A stretch of DNA of 64,000 nt. It comes from Amoebophrya sp. A120 (taxonomy: Eukaryota; Sar; Dinophyceae; Syndiniales; Amoebophryaceae). The notes under the pieces were generated by a model. It saw nothing but the letters and a program-made list of their open reading frames with translations, was not told where the DNA came from and did no database searches. The position numbers were made by a program, and so were the translations under genes. Shown piece by piece: positions 36,901 through 46,822 of the stretch (position 1 is the first letter of the stretch; every line of letters begins with the position of its first letter). Location of the stretch: assembly GCA_905178155.1 (NCBI GenBank), contig CAJINV010000004.1, positions 8,330,882-8,394,881 on the forward strand. Direction: 5' to 3'.

Positions 36901-37782
36901 CGTGGAGTCATTCGCGGGCCAGGCAACGTCTAGGAGCTACGGATTAGGGATCTTGATGGGCGATTTGTCATGCAGCTTTTCCATGACCGATGCGGTCTGG
37001 AATGCAGGACCTAGCATGACAGATTCTGTGCGATCTCTCTCATGCCTATCCTGCATGAGAAACTCCCACACGACTTGGTCAAAACTGGACGACTTTTGGT
37101 AATCATGCAACACAGATTTTTGCATGCTTCAGATTTAGCATGACAAGTTGCATTCTTCCAGACCCAGACATTTTTACATTTGATAAACGAGGGTGTACAC
37201 GGCGACGCGGTAGTCCGGTAGTACTGTGACGCCGAGTATCAAATGCAAATATGTCTGGGTCTGGAAGATGTGTGTCATGCTATTTTTGCATGACACAGAA
37301 GGTCTGGCATGGAAGCCCTAGCATCAGAGGTTTATTCGAGAAGGTTTCGCAAATCGCAATGCCTCATCCGCATGACACAACCCCCACCTTGGTGACAAGA
37401 AGTCGGCGCCTTTTGCTGCCTGTGCATGAGAGATTTGTGTGTGTTGTGCAATACGCATCACAACTTCACATCCTTCCAGACCCAGACATATTTGCAGTGC
37501 ATACCGAGTAGGATTTGCCCGGTCGCGAGGACGCAGGGGAAGCCCTCGAAACTGTATCCAAGAAAAAAACTGCGTAAGTGTAAGTTTGTGTTGCAGAAAA
37601 TGCAAAACTGTTGCACTTGTCATGCTCGACATGCATCAGAGGCAATTTCCCTGCGTGTTTTCACGTACTAGCTACGCATGACAGGTCTTCTGTGTCATGC
37701 AGAGCAAACTTGTGATGCTATTCCTCCAAGAAACTTACACTTACACAGTTTTTTTCCTGGATAAACTGCTCGAGCTGGCCAT
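24972..37782 (-). CDS. Very large unknown protein with PH-like domain, about 18 exons
   Basis: Exons: 37782-37764, 37554-37504, 37236-37187, 36715-35845, 35523-34344, 34077-33545, 33292-32227, 32017-31786, 31491 to about 30400, about 30250-30159, 29846-29773, 29510-29289, 29022-28792, 28641 to about 28235, then past a repeat-rich intrusion about 26060-25874, 25585-25399, 25248-25202, 24994-24972. The start reads MASSSSFEGFPCVLATGQIL. The exon at 32227-33292 holds a probable PH-like domain: beta-rich, ending in FEADTYENASIWVDQVRQAL, like the PH C-terminal helix. It is followed by an acidic coiled coil. The exon at 31786-32017 has a hydrophobic helix (AEAIDVFFVLLLFFEWLVV). Much of the rest is Ser/Gly-rich linker. 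The C-terminal part includes ANMHTAHQLATTTVNIGEAS and ends YRYYVEDHTASGTT. The frame is continuous at nearly every introner, supporting one gene; joins near 30.2-30.5 kb and 26-28 kb are uncertain. Lipid binding via PH is inference. Confidence 0.55.
24995..25201. mobile_element. Introner G
   Basis: Ends TATCGTAAAAAAAGTGTTTC and complement; duplication TGTGT. Last intron of the 24972 gene. Confidence 0.9.
25249..25398. mobile_element. Introner E
   Basis: Ends TATCCTGTGCAAAAGTAACG and complement; duplication TCCGG. 150 bp, typical for this family. Confidence 0.93.
25586..25873. mobile_element. Introner A, decayed
   Basis: Left repeat interrupted by an insertion before CTGGGTCTGGAAGG; right repeat diverged. 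Flank GAAA. Exons rejoin as KHVF-RRTFDLL. Confidence 0.75.
26210..26660. repeat. Tandem repeat, about four 109-110-bp units
   Basis: The word AAGCCTGC(G/C)GAG recurs at about 26265, 26375, 26484 and 26593. Each unit also holds a T-rich tract (CGCATTTTTTTCTCTTTTTC) and a CACCTGGGTGGCAG block. Looser copies continue to about 27000. Confidence 0.8.
27065..27120. repeat. GC-rich near-perfect palindrome
   Basis: Arms of more than 20 bp made almost only of CG steps around GAGCGCGCGC, with a 7-base loop TTCGTGG. It sits just before the second exon-segment copy, at the end of the first insertion. Confidence 0.8.
28642..28791. mobile_element. Introner E
   Basis: Duplication TTGCC. Exons of the 24972 gene rejoin as RPLA-TIFVNTE. 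Confidence 0.93.
29023..29288. mobile_element. Introner A, subtype i, forward
   Basis: Duplication GGTTT. Confidence 0.93.
29511..29772. mobile_element. Introner A, subtype ii
   Basis: Flanks share AAGC. Exons rejoin as SLLGL-FRLAEC. Confidence 0.87.
29847..30158. mobile_element. Introner F
   Basis: Ends related to TATGGAAGCGTCAGGATTGA; duplication GAGAG. Confidence 0.88.
31492..31785. mobile_element. Introner H, only copy here
   Basis: Ends TATTACAATGAAAAATGCCC and complement, then CCACCCCC. Duplication CTGCA. Exons rejoin as YLQ-KRFFSS. Confidence 0.9.
32018..32226. mobile_element. Introner G
   Basis: Duplication CTGGG. Exons rejoin as DDLRP-ERSTFDQ. Confidence 0.92.
33293..33544. mobile_element. 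Introner A, diverged interior
   Basis: Duplication AGCAC. Left repeat slightly changed (GTCTGCGTCTGG). Lies just upstream of the PH-like domain. Confidence 0.9.
34078..34343. mobile_element. Introner A, subtype i, reverse
   Basis: Strong terminal repeats; no clean duplication. Confidence 0.85.
35524..35844. mobile_element. Introner C
   Basis: Duplication TAGGT. Exons rejoin as RHLVTY-LSMLEPD. Confidence 0.92.
36716..37186. mobile_element. Introner A, subtype ii, with nested insertion
   Basis: Flank ACGA on both sides. The element is about 200 bp longer than its sisters because unrelated sequence (about 36753-36945, beginning with repeated TTGG) sits near its left end. Exons rejoin as VYTLV-EHFDAVL. 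Confidence 0.87.
37237..37503. mobile_element. Introner A, subtype i, reverse
   Basis: Flanks share CCGAGTA, at least a 5-bp duplication. Exons rejoin as GQILLG-VTVLPDY. Confidence 0.92.
37555..37763. mobile_element. Introner D
   Basis: Duplication AACTG. It lies after only 19 coding bases of the first exon of the 24972 gene. Confidence 0.9.
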
Positions 37783-39582
37783 TATATCTTCAAGATGGAT
37801 AAGCTTTTAAGGTGTAAAAATGGTCCTCGACCAGGGTAATCTAACTTTTTGTTGTCCTTAGCTGTTCATCGTGAAGATGAAAAATACGCTTAATTTAGTA
37901 CAGCCAGGCTGTGTCAAATATGGCAGATGAGATATTGTCATCACAGTTTATGACGAAGACGGATCCTGATAGGCGGTGTTTGTTCCGATCAGGGATCATC
38001 CCGATTGTCGGCTCCTGTGCATCTACTGTTGCGAATAAAACTGCCGTTTTTTGCAGGAATGAAACGTGAACATAGCCAAACAGCGGAACTACATAAAAAA
38101 GCGGATCTTCATCGTTACTCAGCGCAACAACTTCTTCGGACATGGAAGCATCGATCTTCGAGAACTACGCAAGAAAGTAAGCATCGGAAAGGAATGAAAA
38201 AGGTCACGCATCATCCATGTGGGACAGCTCTGTGCAACAGAAATCAAAAATCAAGCAAAAAAACTCGGCAACGACTAGCCCGTGCGCAGCCAAATCGGTT
38301 GATACGTCGATCTTCATTTTCAAAGATACTCGTGCCTTACCACTGTCTCAGCCGACAAACGCCAAAGGGCCACACGACGAACATCTTCGAGATTGTGCTA
38401 AGGAATTTCTGCACTTATGCTGCACTTTTTTGCTTTATCTGGAAAGCAGGGGCACTACTGATGCTGATTTTCCGACGGTTAATATTTGAGAATTGCTCCT
38501 TGATACAAGTTCATCTCCGATTCCGAAAAAGTTCGCTCACAGCTTTACTACTCGCTTTTGAAGATACAAGGCATTGAGGGTTCGTTACAAAGCGGCACTA
38601 GCGGCGTAATTTCTTCCCAACATCAGAGGCCTTTCTGCATGATCATTCCCCGATCCCAGACAAGGGTTGACAGCAGCGGCGCCTGTCGTTTAGTGTCACT
38701 GATGAGTACCTTGCGCACGTGTGCGAGATAGCGGACCTGTAGTGTCAGGCACTTAGACCGGTATTCTCCCGGTAAATATTTCAGTTGTTACAAGAATTAA
38801 GTAGTACTGCATTATCCCGCCCACATTTCGACAATTTGAATGTCTGACATACTGGTACTTACTATTGATAGAAAAGGAAGCTCTATCGTTTGGTTTATTT
38901 GGTCGTATTTCCGTCCGAATATCTTCGGAATCCACTAGCAGTACAGACGGCCACATAATTTCGCACATATAAAAATCTTGAGTCGTGTTATTTTCGCAGA
39001 TCTTAAATTTGAATATCGGTTTTCGTTTTCCCGCATAAACTTTTTGAAGCTTGGGAAAGGAGTAAAATAACGGCTACAAATGCTTGAATTGTAAAGTGAC
39101 TTTGATAACTAAAGAGGAGCTCAAGTACATGAAGGGGAGAAGAAATCAAAAAAATAAGGGGGTTCTTATTGTCGTAACGTTCTTAGCACAAAACGCATCA
39201 GCTCCTCGAAATTGAAAAAACTTGGATTTTTCTGAAATCCTATCGCTGTTAAATCTGACTGTCGTCGAAATCGCACCGTAAATGGAAATTCTTGGACAAT
39301 TTCTCGAAGTTGTCCGTCAAAAGCACAATCGTTTTTGTAAATCACACAATCTCCTCTTCTGTATTTTATTTCGGTAACATAACATCACAGGGGTTATCAT
39401 CTTCAGCACTGAGCCACTGACGGCTCTGTTTGACTTGTTGATAAAGAGTTTTTCCTAAAAAACTTTGAATTTCGTATAGTAAGCGAGTGAAAACATTTTC
39501 ACCGCATCAAGAATTCAGCGAGTTCCTTGTTATACATCAATTGGTATTTTTTTAGATGTTGAACTTGTTCCTCGTCCTACCG
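37783..39582. other. Intergenic, 1.8 kb
   Basis: AT-rich, no introner. A 190-codon plus-strand frame (38005-38577) has no codon bias or motif and is not called. Should contain the promoter of the 24972 gene. Confidence 0.5.
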
Positions 39583-39833
39583 TATGAAATGTAAAAATGT
39601 CTGGGTCTGGAAGAATGCAAGTTTGTCATGCTTGTCTGGCATGACTCGGGAATCTGTGTTGCATAGGCACGAAAAAGCCTTCTTACCTGTCATGCAAAAA
39701 CGCAGTTTGCCATGCGGAATACGTAAGACATGGCAGCCAAAAAAATTGTCATGCATAGCTGCGTATTGCAGTGCGTCTATCATTCATTTTTAGCATTACA
39801 AGTTTCCAGTCCCAGACATTTTTGCATTTGATA
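39583..39833. mobile_element. Introner A, subtype iii, just past a stop codon
   Basis: Duplication TACCG. It lies 6 bp beyond the TAA of the histone-like gene, so it is in the 3' untranslated region if transcribed. Confidence 0.92.
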
Positions 39834-39839
39834 TACCGC

Positions 39840-41880
39840 TTACATCTCACACCTGCGCTTCAAATCCTTCCGCATGTTTTCCCGGAGTCGGTGGCACAGC
39901 TGTAGGTTATCAAGTGCAAATATGTCTGGGTCTGGAAGAGTGTAGACTTGTCGTGCAGGTTTTCCATGACTCATGAGGTCTGGAATGCGGGACCTAGCAT
40001 GATAGACTCTGTGAGGTCTCTGTCATGCCTATCCTGCATAAGAAACTCCCTCCCAACTTGTTCGAAAGTGGACAGCTTTTGGCGCTCATGCAACACAGAT
40101 ATTTGCATGATTCAGATTTAGCATGACAAGTTGCGATCTTCCAGACCCAGACATATTTGCAATCCATACAGGTCTCGTCTCTGCAACGTGACCCGGCTTC
40201 CGTGCGTCGCGATCAGCAGCGAGTTTGCGCAGAGGAGTGTCAAGCCCTGCTCCATCTATCGCAAGAAAAAACTGTTACAGTTACACATTGTGTTGAAAGA
40301 ACCGCAAGACAGACGACCTTTGTAATGCGGGAAATGCTTGCGAGCCTCGTTTCCTACGTCTTTTTCCTTTTGATCTTTGCATTACAAGTTTTCTCTTCCA
40401 CACAGAGAAAATTTGTGATGCAGAAACTCCAACAGATGTGTAACTGTAACACTTTTTTCTTGTGATACCATCACCTTCTGAAACAGCGTGATCGCCTGGA
40501 GACTCCACTTGCGGTGGGCGTAGCCGAGGTCTTCCTGCTGCTCAAGTATGGAAACAGCAAAGAGCAGGCGGATCGATTTGATGTATATGCGCATTTATTT
40601 GGTTGTGCAGGTGCACTTACGATGTTTCTTGTTCACGGACATCACAGCAATAATATTCATGCACAAGGAGCACCCGCCGCATGACAAATCCACAGCGGTC
40701 TTTGTAGTTGTCTCCTTTGATATGCCGCACCGCACGCCGGAACGCCAGCTATCACAGGAAAAAGTGTTAACGTTAACGGAATTTGTGATGCAGCAATGCA
40801 TCACAAGACATTCCAAAATTTGTAATGCATAGCATGCATACTGGGCTACATTTGTGATGCATGGCTGCAATCTGTGAAAACCGTTAACATTAACACTTTT
40901 TCTTGTGATACCAGCTTAGAAAACATCACGTTCGTCATGGACTGTTTGGACTGGAGGAACCTGTTTTGATCGTGATTCAAAATCCTATCAACTGCAAAAA
41001 CGTCTGGGTCTGGAAGGTTGGAACTTGTGATGCTACCTTTGCACACTAAAAAAATCTGTCTTGCATGACCAGCAAGAGGAGTCTAGTTTGTGCTACGCGG
41101 GGAGGGCGTGTGTCACACGGAGTAGGCATCAGGAAGCCATCTAGAAATCTGTGATGCTAGGTCGTGCATTACAGACATCCTGGGTCATGCAAAATATGCA
41201 TGACAAATCTCAGAATCTTCCAGACCCAGACATTTTTGCATTTGATGAATCCGTGTACGTGTTCGATGTAGTTCTTTGTTTAGCGATTGTGCACGACAGA
41301 CATCAACAGCTGACATCAGATAGTAAAAGCGATTTATGCACCACTGAACCAACATGACCTCCATGAAATTCGCAGCAGATTTAAGTAGTACGCGATCTCC
41401 TGTTCGATCCGTTTCTGTTGGTGCAACCCCACGCTGGTAGCGATGACGCGCTTCCGCCCGGCCAGATACGTTTTTGCGCCGATCGGGCGCCGAATGTTGA
41501 CTTGCGGGTCTTCATCTTTCGCGACCCGGAGCACGGAGGTCTTTATGCATTGCAAATATGTTGCCTGGCACTGGAAGGAGGGGCACTTGTCATGTCATGT
41601 CTGGATTGTGCAAAGATTTCTGTTGCATGATTACCAAAAGGAGGTGTCCACTTTTCAGCAAGTTTATTTGCGGCAGTTTCTCATGCAGGAGGGGTGTGAT
41701 GTTGAAGATATCACAGAATCTGTCATGCTAGGTCCTGTATGCCATACAAGATGGGTCATGGAAAACATGCATGACAGGTCTCGCAATCCTCCAGACCCAG
41801 ACATACTTGCATTTGATAGTCTTCTCCCGGAGCACGTTCGCATTGTTGGCGACGTCACTCGGGTCGAACTGTTTTTCGTT
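39840..41880 (-). CDS. Strongly diverged histone H3 (CENP-A candidate)
   Basis: Histone-fold protein, presumably nucleosomal. Seen in the last exons: HGSRVTLQRRDLQLCHRLR, which aligns with the H3 loop-2/alpha-3 HAKRVTIMPKDIQLARRIR. Upstream, NRFLQSKQ...FSKLAFRRAVRHI aligns with the H3 alpha-N segment RRYQKST...RKLPFQRLVREI. Between them, KWSLQAITLFQKVMEQGLTL fits alpha-1/alpha-2, with a Trp where many CENP-A proteins have one. Exons: about 41880-41819, 41543 to about 41335, about 41270-41248, 40985-40911, 40749 to about 40690, about 40560-40468, 40256-40169, 39907-39840 (TAA 39840-39842). The intron inside 40560-40690 lacks introner structure. The long N-terminal part (REKTSVLRVAKDEDPQ...) is not like an H3 tail, its start is unresolved, and it could be a separate gene. 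H3 fold is likely; centromere role is inference. Confidence 0.65.
39908..40168. mobile_element. Introner A, subtype ii
   Basis: Flanks share AGGT. Exons rejoin as QRRDL-QLCHRL inside the H3 alpha-3 region. Confidence 0.9.
40257..40467. mobile_element. Introner D
   Basis: Duplication CCATC. Exons rejoin as FQKVM-EQGLTL. Confidence 0.93.
40750..40910. mobile_element. Introner I, only copy here, 161 bp
   Basis: Ends TATCACAGGAAAAAGTGTTA and complement, then ACGTTAAC; duplication CCAGC. Exons rejoin as MFSKL-AFRRAVRHI, recovering the H3 alpha-N match. Confidence 0.92.
40986..41247. mobile_element. Introner A, subtype i, forward
   Basis: Duplication AATCC. Confidence 0.92.
41544..41818. mobile_element. 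Introner A, subtype ii, reverse
   Basis: Duplication GTCTT. Interior is the reverse complement of the common subtype ii; one of only two such copies. Confidence 0.92.
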
Positions 41881-42090
41881 TTGGCTTGCGTGAAATCATG
41901 ATTTATTATCAGCATCACAAAAACCGGTAAAAAATTCTCGTTCTAGTAGTACGAAAAATTTTCTTTGGCTCCTGTGTCGTGCTGTGTGCTGAACATGGCT
42001 CGCAATCGTATGAATGATTTTTACGCAAAATATTACCGAGATCCGATCTACTGTTCATCATCATCTCACAGCGCGCCATACATTATCAAG

Positions 42091-45000
42091 CTATACCCTC
42101 ATCACTCCCCCTTTCTTCAGCTCGAGCGGGCCGGCAACCCGTGGCTGGATCTGGTTGTGATCCACCGTAAGAACCAAACTGGTGTTTCTCAGCATCTCCT
42201 CGTCTGCATCGAAGTTATTTTGGGTGCCGTCCGTAATATCCTTGTTGCCTGCGGGGAACTCACCGTCACCCCCGTGATCGCCTTGCAGCTCTTCGTCCCC
42301 TTGTAGCTGCTCGAACGTCGGCGCCTTCAGCGGCTGGTGCGCCGGTTTCTTCTTTTTCGCGTTGTTCTGGCGATTGCTCGTTTCAAAAACGCCGGCAGAG
42401 GAGGAGGACGACGCAGCGGCACCAGAGGTCTTGTTTCCCGCGGCGGCAGCTCCCGCAGCGACAGCTGCTTGCTCCCGCCCCCGTTTCCGCTGCATGTAGA
42501 CGGGCATACGGGACGCTGCTGCACCGACACTTTGGTTCGACGTTTCTTGGTCCCGCTGACTGTCCAGCAGTCGCTCCTGTACCGGTTCCTCCTCGCGGGT
42601 CGTCGTGGTACCGAGCTGCTTCTTCTTTGTCTTTATGCATTCCGAAAGCTAAAGTATTTTCGTACTGGCCGCTATAAAGTTCTTTATTTTTGACAAAAAA
42701 GGACAAATATGGCGTCGATGCAGATGTAGATGCAGTTTGCAGCAGCGTGTGCATTTGACACATCAGACATACATCAGGCTGTTTTGATATCATGCAGGTT
42801 GTTTTGGTGCCATGCTCATGCAGTACGTATCACAATTCATAGTCCGAGACTGAGTACTACCAGATACTTTTGCACGGCATAGTGTTGAATGTACTTCCGC
42901 TCTTGCCTTTCGCCTCCTTCGCCGGCGGAACATCACCCTGCTCTGCAGCAGCAGCAGCCTTTTTGGCGTTTGTCACCGTCTTCTTGTTTTGCTTGTTTCC
43001 CGCAGCAGGCTTGAGAATCTCGTCCGCCATCAGGTCGTCTTCGAGATATGCAGTGCTAAAGCACCGTACTAGTATAAATTGCATTACAAATCGGCTTAGC
43101 ATTACAAATTGACTTTGTAATGCGGCTTTGCCTTAAGAAAAAAATTTGCAATGCATAAACGCAATTGCTACGAGTCCGATACTTTTGCACAGGATACGAG
43201 ATCGATGGCGCCGATCATTTCCGGGGAGTCGTCGTCAACACCGTTCAAGCTGTTCTGGAATTCGTCTTCCGGACTGCCCGCATCGGAGTCGACGTCCTGC
43301 AACACCGGAGAGGAGGGAGAACCGGCGGGGATCTTCTTCCCTTGTTTGGTGGAATTATTCTTCCCATAATTTTTCTTTCCCGTGGACTTGCTGTTGCGCT
43401 TCTGCTTGTTCTGCCCTTGGTCAATCTGCTTCTTCAACCTCTCGGGCATTTTATCGTCGGTGTGGGCAGGAGCTATGTTGTTGCCACCCTCGTCGAGGAG
43501 CGGTGGTGCCACGGAAGTGTTGTTTTTCCGGGTCGACGAGGTGGTCGTTGCACCCCCAGACACCGGTTCCTGTTGGCGGTCTTCACTGTTTCTCGCGATA
43601 CTCGTGGACACGTTCGACAGACCGGAGGTTCTCTGAAGATTCTGCGGCTTCTTGTCAGAACCTCCGTTACTGCTCGACTTGTTCTGCTGCGCTCGTCGGG
43701 AGGTCGTCGTGGTGTCGGACGCGGGTCGTCCAGCTTGTTGTGCAGCGCCGGAGGACGGAGAGGTTGTGCCAGCGGTACCGGCAATAGTCGTGGCAGCAGG
43801 ACCCCCTACTTCATCGCCGGCGATGGTGTTGCTTCGATATTGTTCTTCCACGCCGCTACGGCCTACGCTTTCGTTCTCCTTTCCCTTTGCTTCCAACACG
43901 CTGACAATCTTCTTGAGTCCGGAGGTGTCGTGCAGTACGTGCTCCTCGCAGTTGGCGAACCCGTGAACGACTTGCTGGAAGGTGTGTGCTATACAGTGCA
44001 AAAGCATCGTGCTCGTACTACTTAATCGCGGCCATGCATTACAAATCCCGGGCTCAAGGCAAACCCGCATCACAAACTTCATTTCTCATGCTGAGAAAAT
44101 TTGTCATGCGATTCGTACTAGTACGATGCTTTTGCAATGCATATGTGCGTCCGTGGTCGCAGCGCAGGTGTGCGCAATCTTCGACATCATCATGGCCTTG
44201 ATCTGCAGTTGCCGCAGCGACATCTATCGCAAGAAAAAAACTGTGTAAGCGTAAGTCTGTGATGCAGAAGATGCAAAACAGTTACACTTGTCATGCTGGA
44301 CATGCGTCAGAGCCTCTTTTCGTACGTGTTTTCACGTACTAGCCGCGCATGACATGCTCTCTCTGTCATGCAGAGCAAACTTGTGATGCTATTCCTCCAA
44401 GAAAGTTACACTAACACAGTCTTTTTCTTGTGATAACATCTGGCTCTGGTTTACTTCCCGGCACCACCGATATTCCTCGTCCGTGATCCATGAAGAGTCT
44501 TTCGCCCACTCCACATCGTTCATGTTCATGGGCAGGTGAAACTCCTGGAAGATAAATTCGGTGGTTCTGTTATCCTGTGTAATAACGTCCCGACTCCAGA
44601 GTTGTCATGCACATTTGCAATGACAGGAACACTTGTAATGCGCTTCCACATGACAGGCATTTCCACTCACGTTTTTGCATTTGTAATGCTGCAAACAGGA
44701 TAAGCAGATGGATTTGTGATGCGGTCGTCCTTGCTAACATGCACTTCTACACTACAGACTGCAACTTGTCTTGCGTGGCCTCCAAAACTTCTGGATTTGT
44801 GTTGCTAAGTTTCCAACCTGACTATGGTGTGGGGACGTATTTACTCAGGATATCCGTCGTCGTCTTCGTCGTCCTCCCCGGCAGCGTACCGCGCGACTTT
44901 CTTCGCGGCTTCCCCATTATCAAATGCAAATATGTCTGGGTCTGGAAGATTGCACGGCTTGTCATGCACATTTTGCATGACCCGTGATATCTGTGATGTA

Positions 45001-46822
45001 TGCCCCAGCATCACAATTTTTTTGCGGGCATCTTGATGCCTATCCCGCATGAGAAATCCCCTCTCCGCGGAGCAAAAACTGGACGTTTCTTGCTGCTCAT
45101 GCAATACAGGTTTTTTTCGATTCCAAAAATAGCATCACAAGTTGCATTCTTCCAGACCCAGACATTTTTGCAATACATACCCATGCGTTTTAAGCAAGTT
45201 CTTGAACACCCGCAGTTCCCGCGCCTCGTCCTCGTCCTCTTCTTCGTTCGCGTCATTCGTGGTCTCGTTCTGGCTGGGAACGCGTTTCTGCTCTTCCTGC
45301 TCCACGACTTGTTTTTCAAAAGAACTGCTGCCGTTCTTCCCTTGTTCCCCCGCGGCCAATAAAGCAGCTTTACTTTTCGGCTTGGACGACGTCGACTTCG
45401 CTCTTTTCTTGTCCCCGACCAGCTCGTCCTTGAGCACGCTCTTTTTGAACTTCTTGCTACTGTTTCCTTTATTCTTGTTGGCCGACGCAGTAGAGGGTAG
45501 CTTCGAGCTTTTGTTCTGCTGCTGGGGCACGACCCCACCGACCAGCCCTCGCTGTTGCAGCGGATGTTGATCTACTTCTTCTGCAGGAACAGCCAGTTGT
45601 GGTGTATTGTTGTTGGTCGAGTTGCTCGTGCGGGGGTCTTTTTTCGACGAAGAACCCGACGTGTTGTTCGGCTGGACGGTGTTGTTCGGCGTAGTGCTGC
45701 CTCCCCCGCTGGTAGAGGTTCGCATGGCTGCCTGCTGTTGCAGCAGCGAACTTGCCTGTCCCAGAATCTCCTTCGCGTGCCTGGGCCGCGGAAGTGTAGT
45801 TGTACTGTTGGTGCCGCTTACAACAACCGCTCCGGAGGACTTCGACGTTCGGCCCCCGAATTTATTGTTGGAGTTTTGCTGTGCAGGGCGCCACTGAGAC
45901 GAATTGGGGTTGATCGTTTGCTGCGGCTCCACCATCAGGGAAGTAGTAGCAGAAGCAGTAGCAGCGCCGCTGCCGAGCTGCGGCTGCCGCAGGTCGGGGA
46001 CGAGCGAGGATTGCACCACCATGGAAGATCCGGCAGATCCATTCTTCTGGAAAGAACTCGGGCTGTTGGGGTCGTTGACGACGACCAGGCTGCCGGTACG
46101 GAAAATCACGTCCGGTTGCTGGTGTCCTACTTCTACCTGCTGCTGCGAGAGTTTGTCGTAGTTCAAATTGTTCAGCTGCGGGGCGTGCAACGCCGGCGGT
46201 TGTTGTCCTGCTCCGGGAGCTGCACCACCAGTTGTCCGGAAAGTAGACGAAGACGAAGCTGCAGCACTCGCAGGTTGTCCACCGTCGGCTTTGCTGCGCG
46301 GCTGTTGCGACGTCGAAGCAGGCACTTTTCCCCGTGTAGTTCCTGCTGCTTTCGATGCGCCCAATGTCGTGGTCACAGCAGCACTCCCTGTAGCGCCACT
46401 TCCCTGCGTCGCACCGACGGCACTACTGCTCGCCTTGTTGGCCGGCGGTGCTTTTGCATCGGTGGACTTCGCGTGGCTGTGTCGGGCCCGGACAGTATCC
46501 TGTGGAAAAACCAAAAAACTACCCACTGCGTTACTCTTGTTTACCTCGCGCGACTTCTCGTTTCCGTATCCGTTTGACTATATTGAAAAGTAAAATCCCA
46601 AAGGGAAGTTTGAGTAGAGCACGTTTCCGTTTGACTATAGCTACTTTCTTTTCTTCCAGACTTCTCACAAGCATGACCAATTACAGTTTCCAAACACCTA
46701 CTTAGTGTAGAACGCCGCCCATGCAGATTTTTGCATGACAAGTAGGAGTACATCTTGTGGAATGGGTATTAAGTACTTAGCGGTTTTTACCCAGGATAAA
46801 CGTCATCGATGAGCCGGGCCAT
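42091..46822 (-). CDS. Low-complexity unknown protein, 8 exons
   Basis: Exons: 46822-46799, 46495-45180, 44917-44853, 44570-44436, 44224-44144, 43989-43197, 43046-42882, 42633-42091. ATG 46822 gives MARLIDDV. A long Gln/Asn/Ser/Thr-rich region follows (exon 2), then Lys-rich and acidic patches. The only compact conserved-looking part spans exons 4-6: TTEFIFQEFHLPMNMNDVEW ... EEYRWCREVNQSQMSLRQLQ ... NCEEHVLHDTSGLKKIVSVL. The C-terminal third is Ala/Lys-rich and ends KKGGVMRV. All seven introns are introners from five families (J, A, B, D, E), and the frame is continuous across each. Basic and low-complexity content could suit a nucleic-acid-binding scaffold, but no family is recognised. Confidence 0.65.
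42634..42881. mobile_element. Introner E, decayed 248-bp copy
   Basis: Ends still match E (AAGTATTTTCGTACT; GATACTTTTGCA), but it is about 100 bp longer and the duplication is down to AT. Confidence 0.75.
43047..43196. mobile_element. Introner E
   Basis: Duplication CGAGA. Exons rejoin as AIDLE-DDLMADE. Confidence 0.93.
43990..44143. mobile_element. Introner E
   Basis: Duplication TGTGC. Exons rejoin as TTDAH-TFQQVV. Confidence 0.93.
44225..44435. mobile_element. Introner D
   Basis: Duplication ACATC. Exons rejoin as NQSQM-SLRQLQ. Confidence 0.93.
44571..44852. mobile_element. Introner B
   Basis: Near-matching flanks TCTGT / TCCGT. Exons rejoin as DDG-TTEFIF. Confidence 0.88.
44918..45179. 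mobile_element. Introner A, subtype i, reverse
   Basis: Duplication CCCAT. Exons rejoin as LKTHG-EAAKKV. Confidence 0.93.
46496..46798. mobile_element. Introner J, only copy here
   Basis: Ends TATCCTGTGGAAAAACCAAA and a matching right end (GCGGTTTTTACCCAGGATA). Contains a long direct repeat around CGTTTCCGT(A/T)TCCGTTTGACTATA. Duplication not clear. Confidence 0.75.

Noticed and set aside
41380-41515. Frame starting MKTRKSTFGARSAQKR, which resembles an H3 tail
   Set aside because: Codon bias clearly favours a different frame here (KDEDPQVNIRRPIGAK), and this one stops before the histone core.
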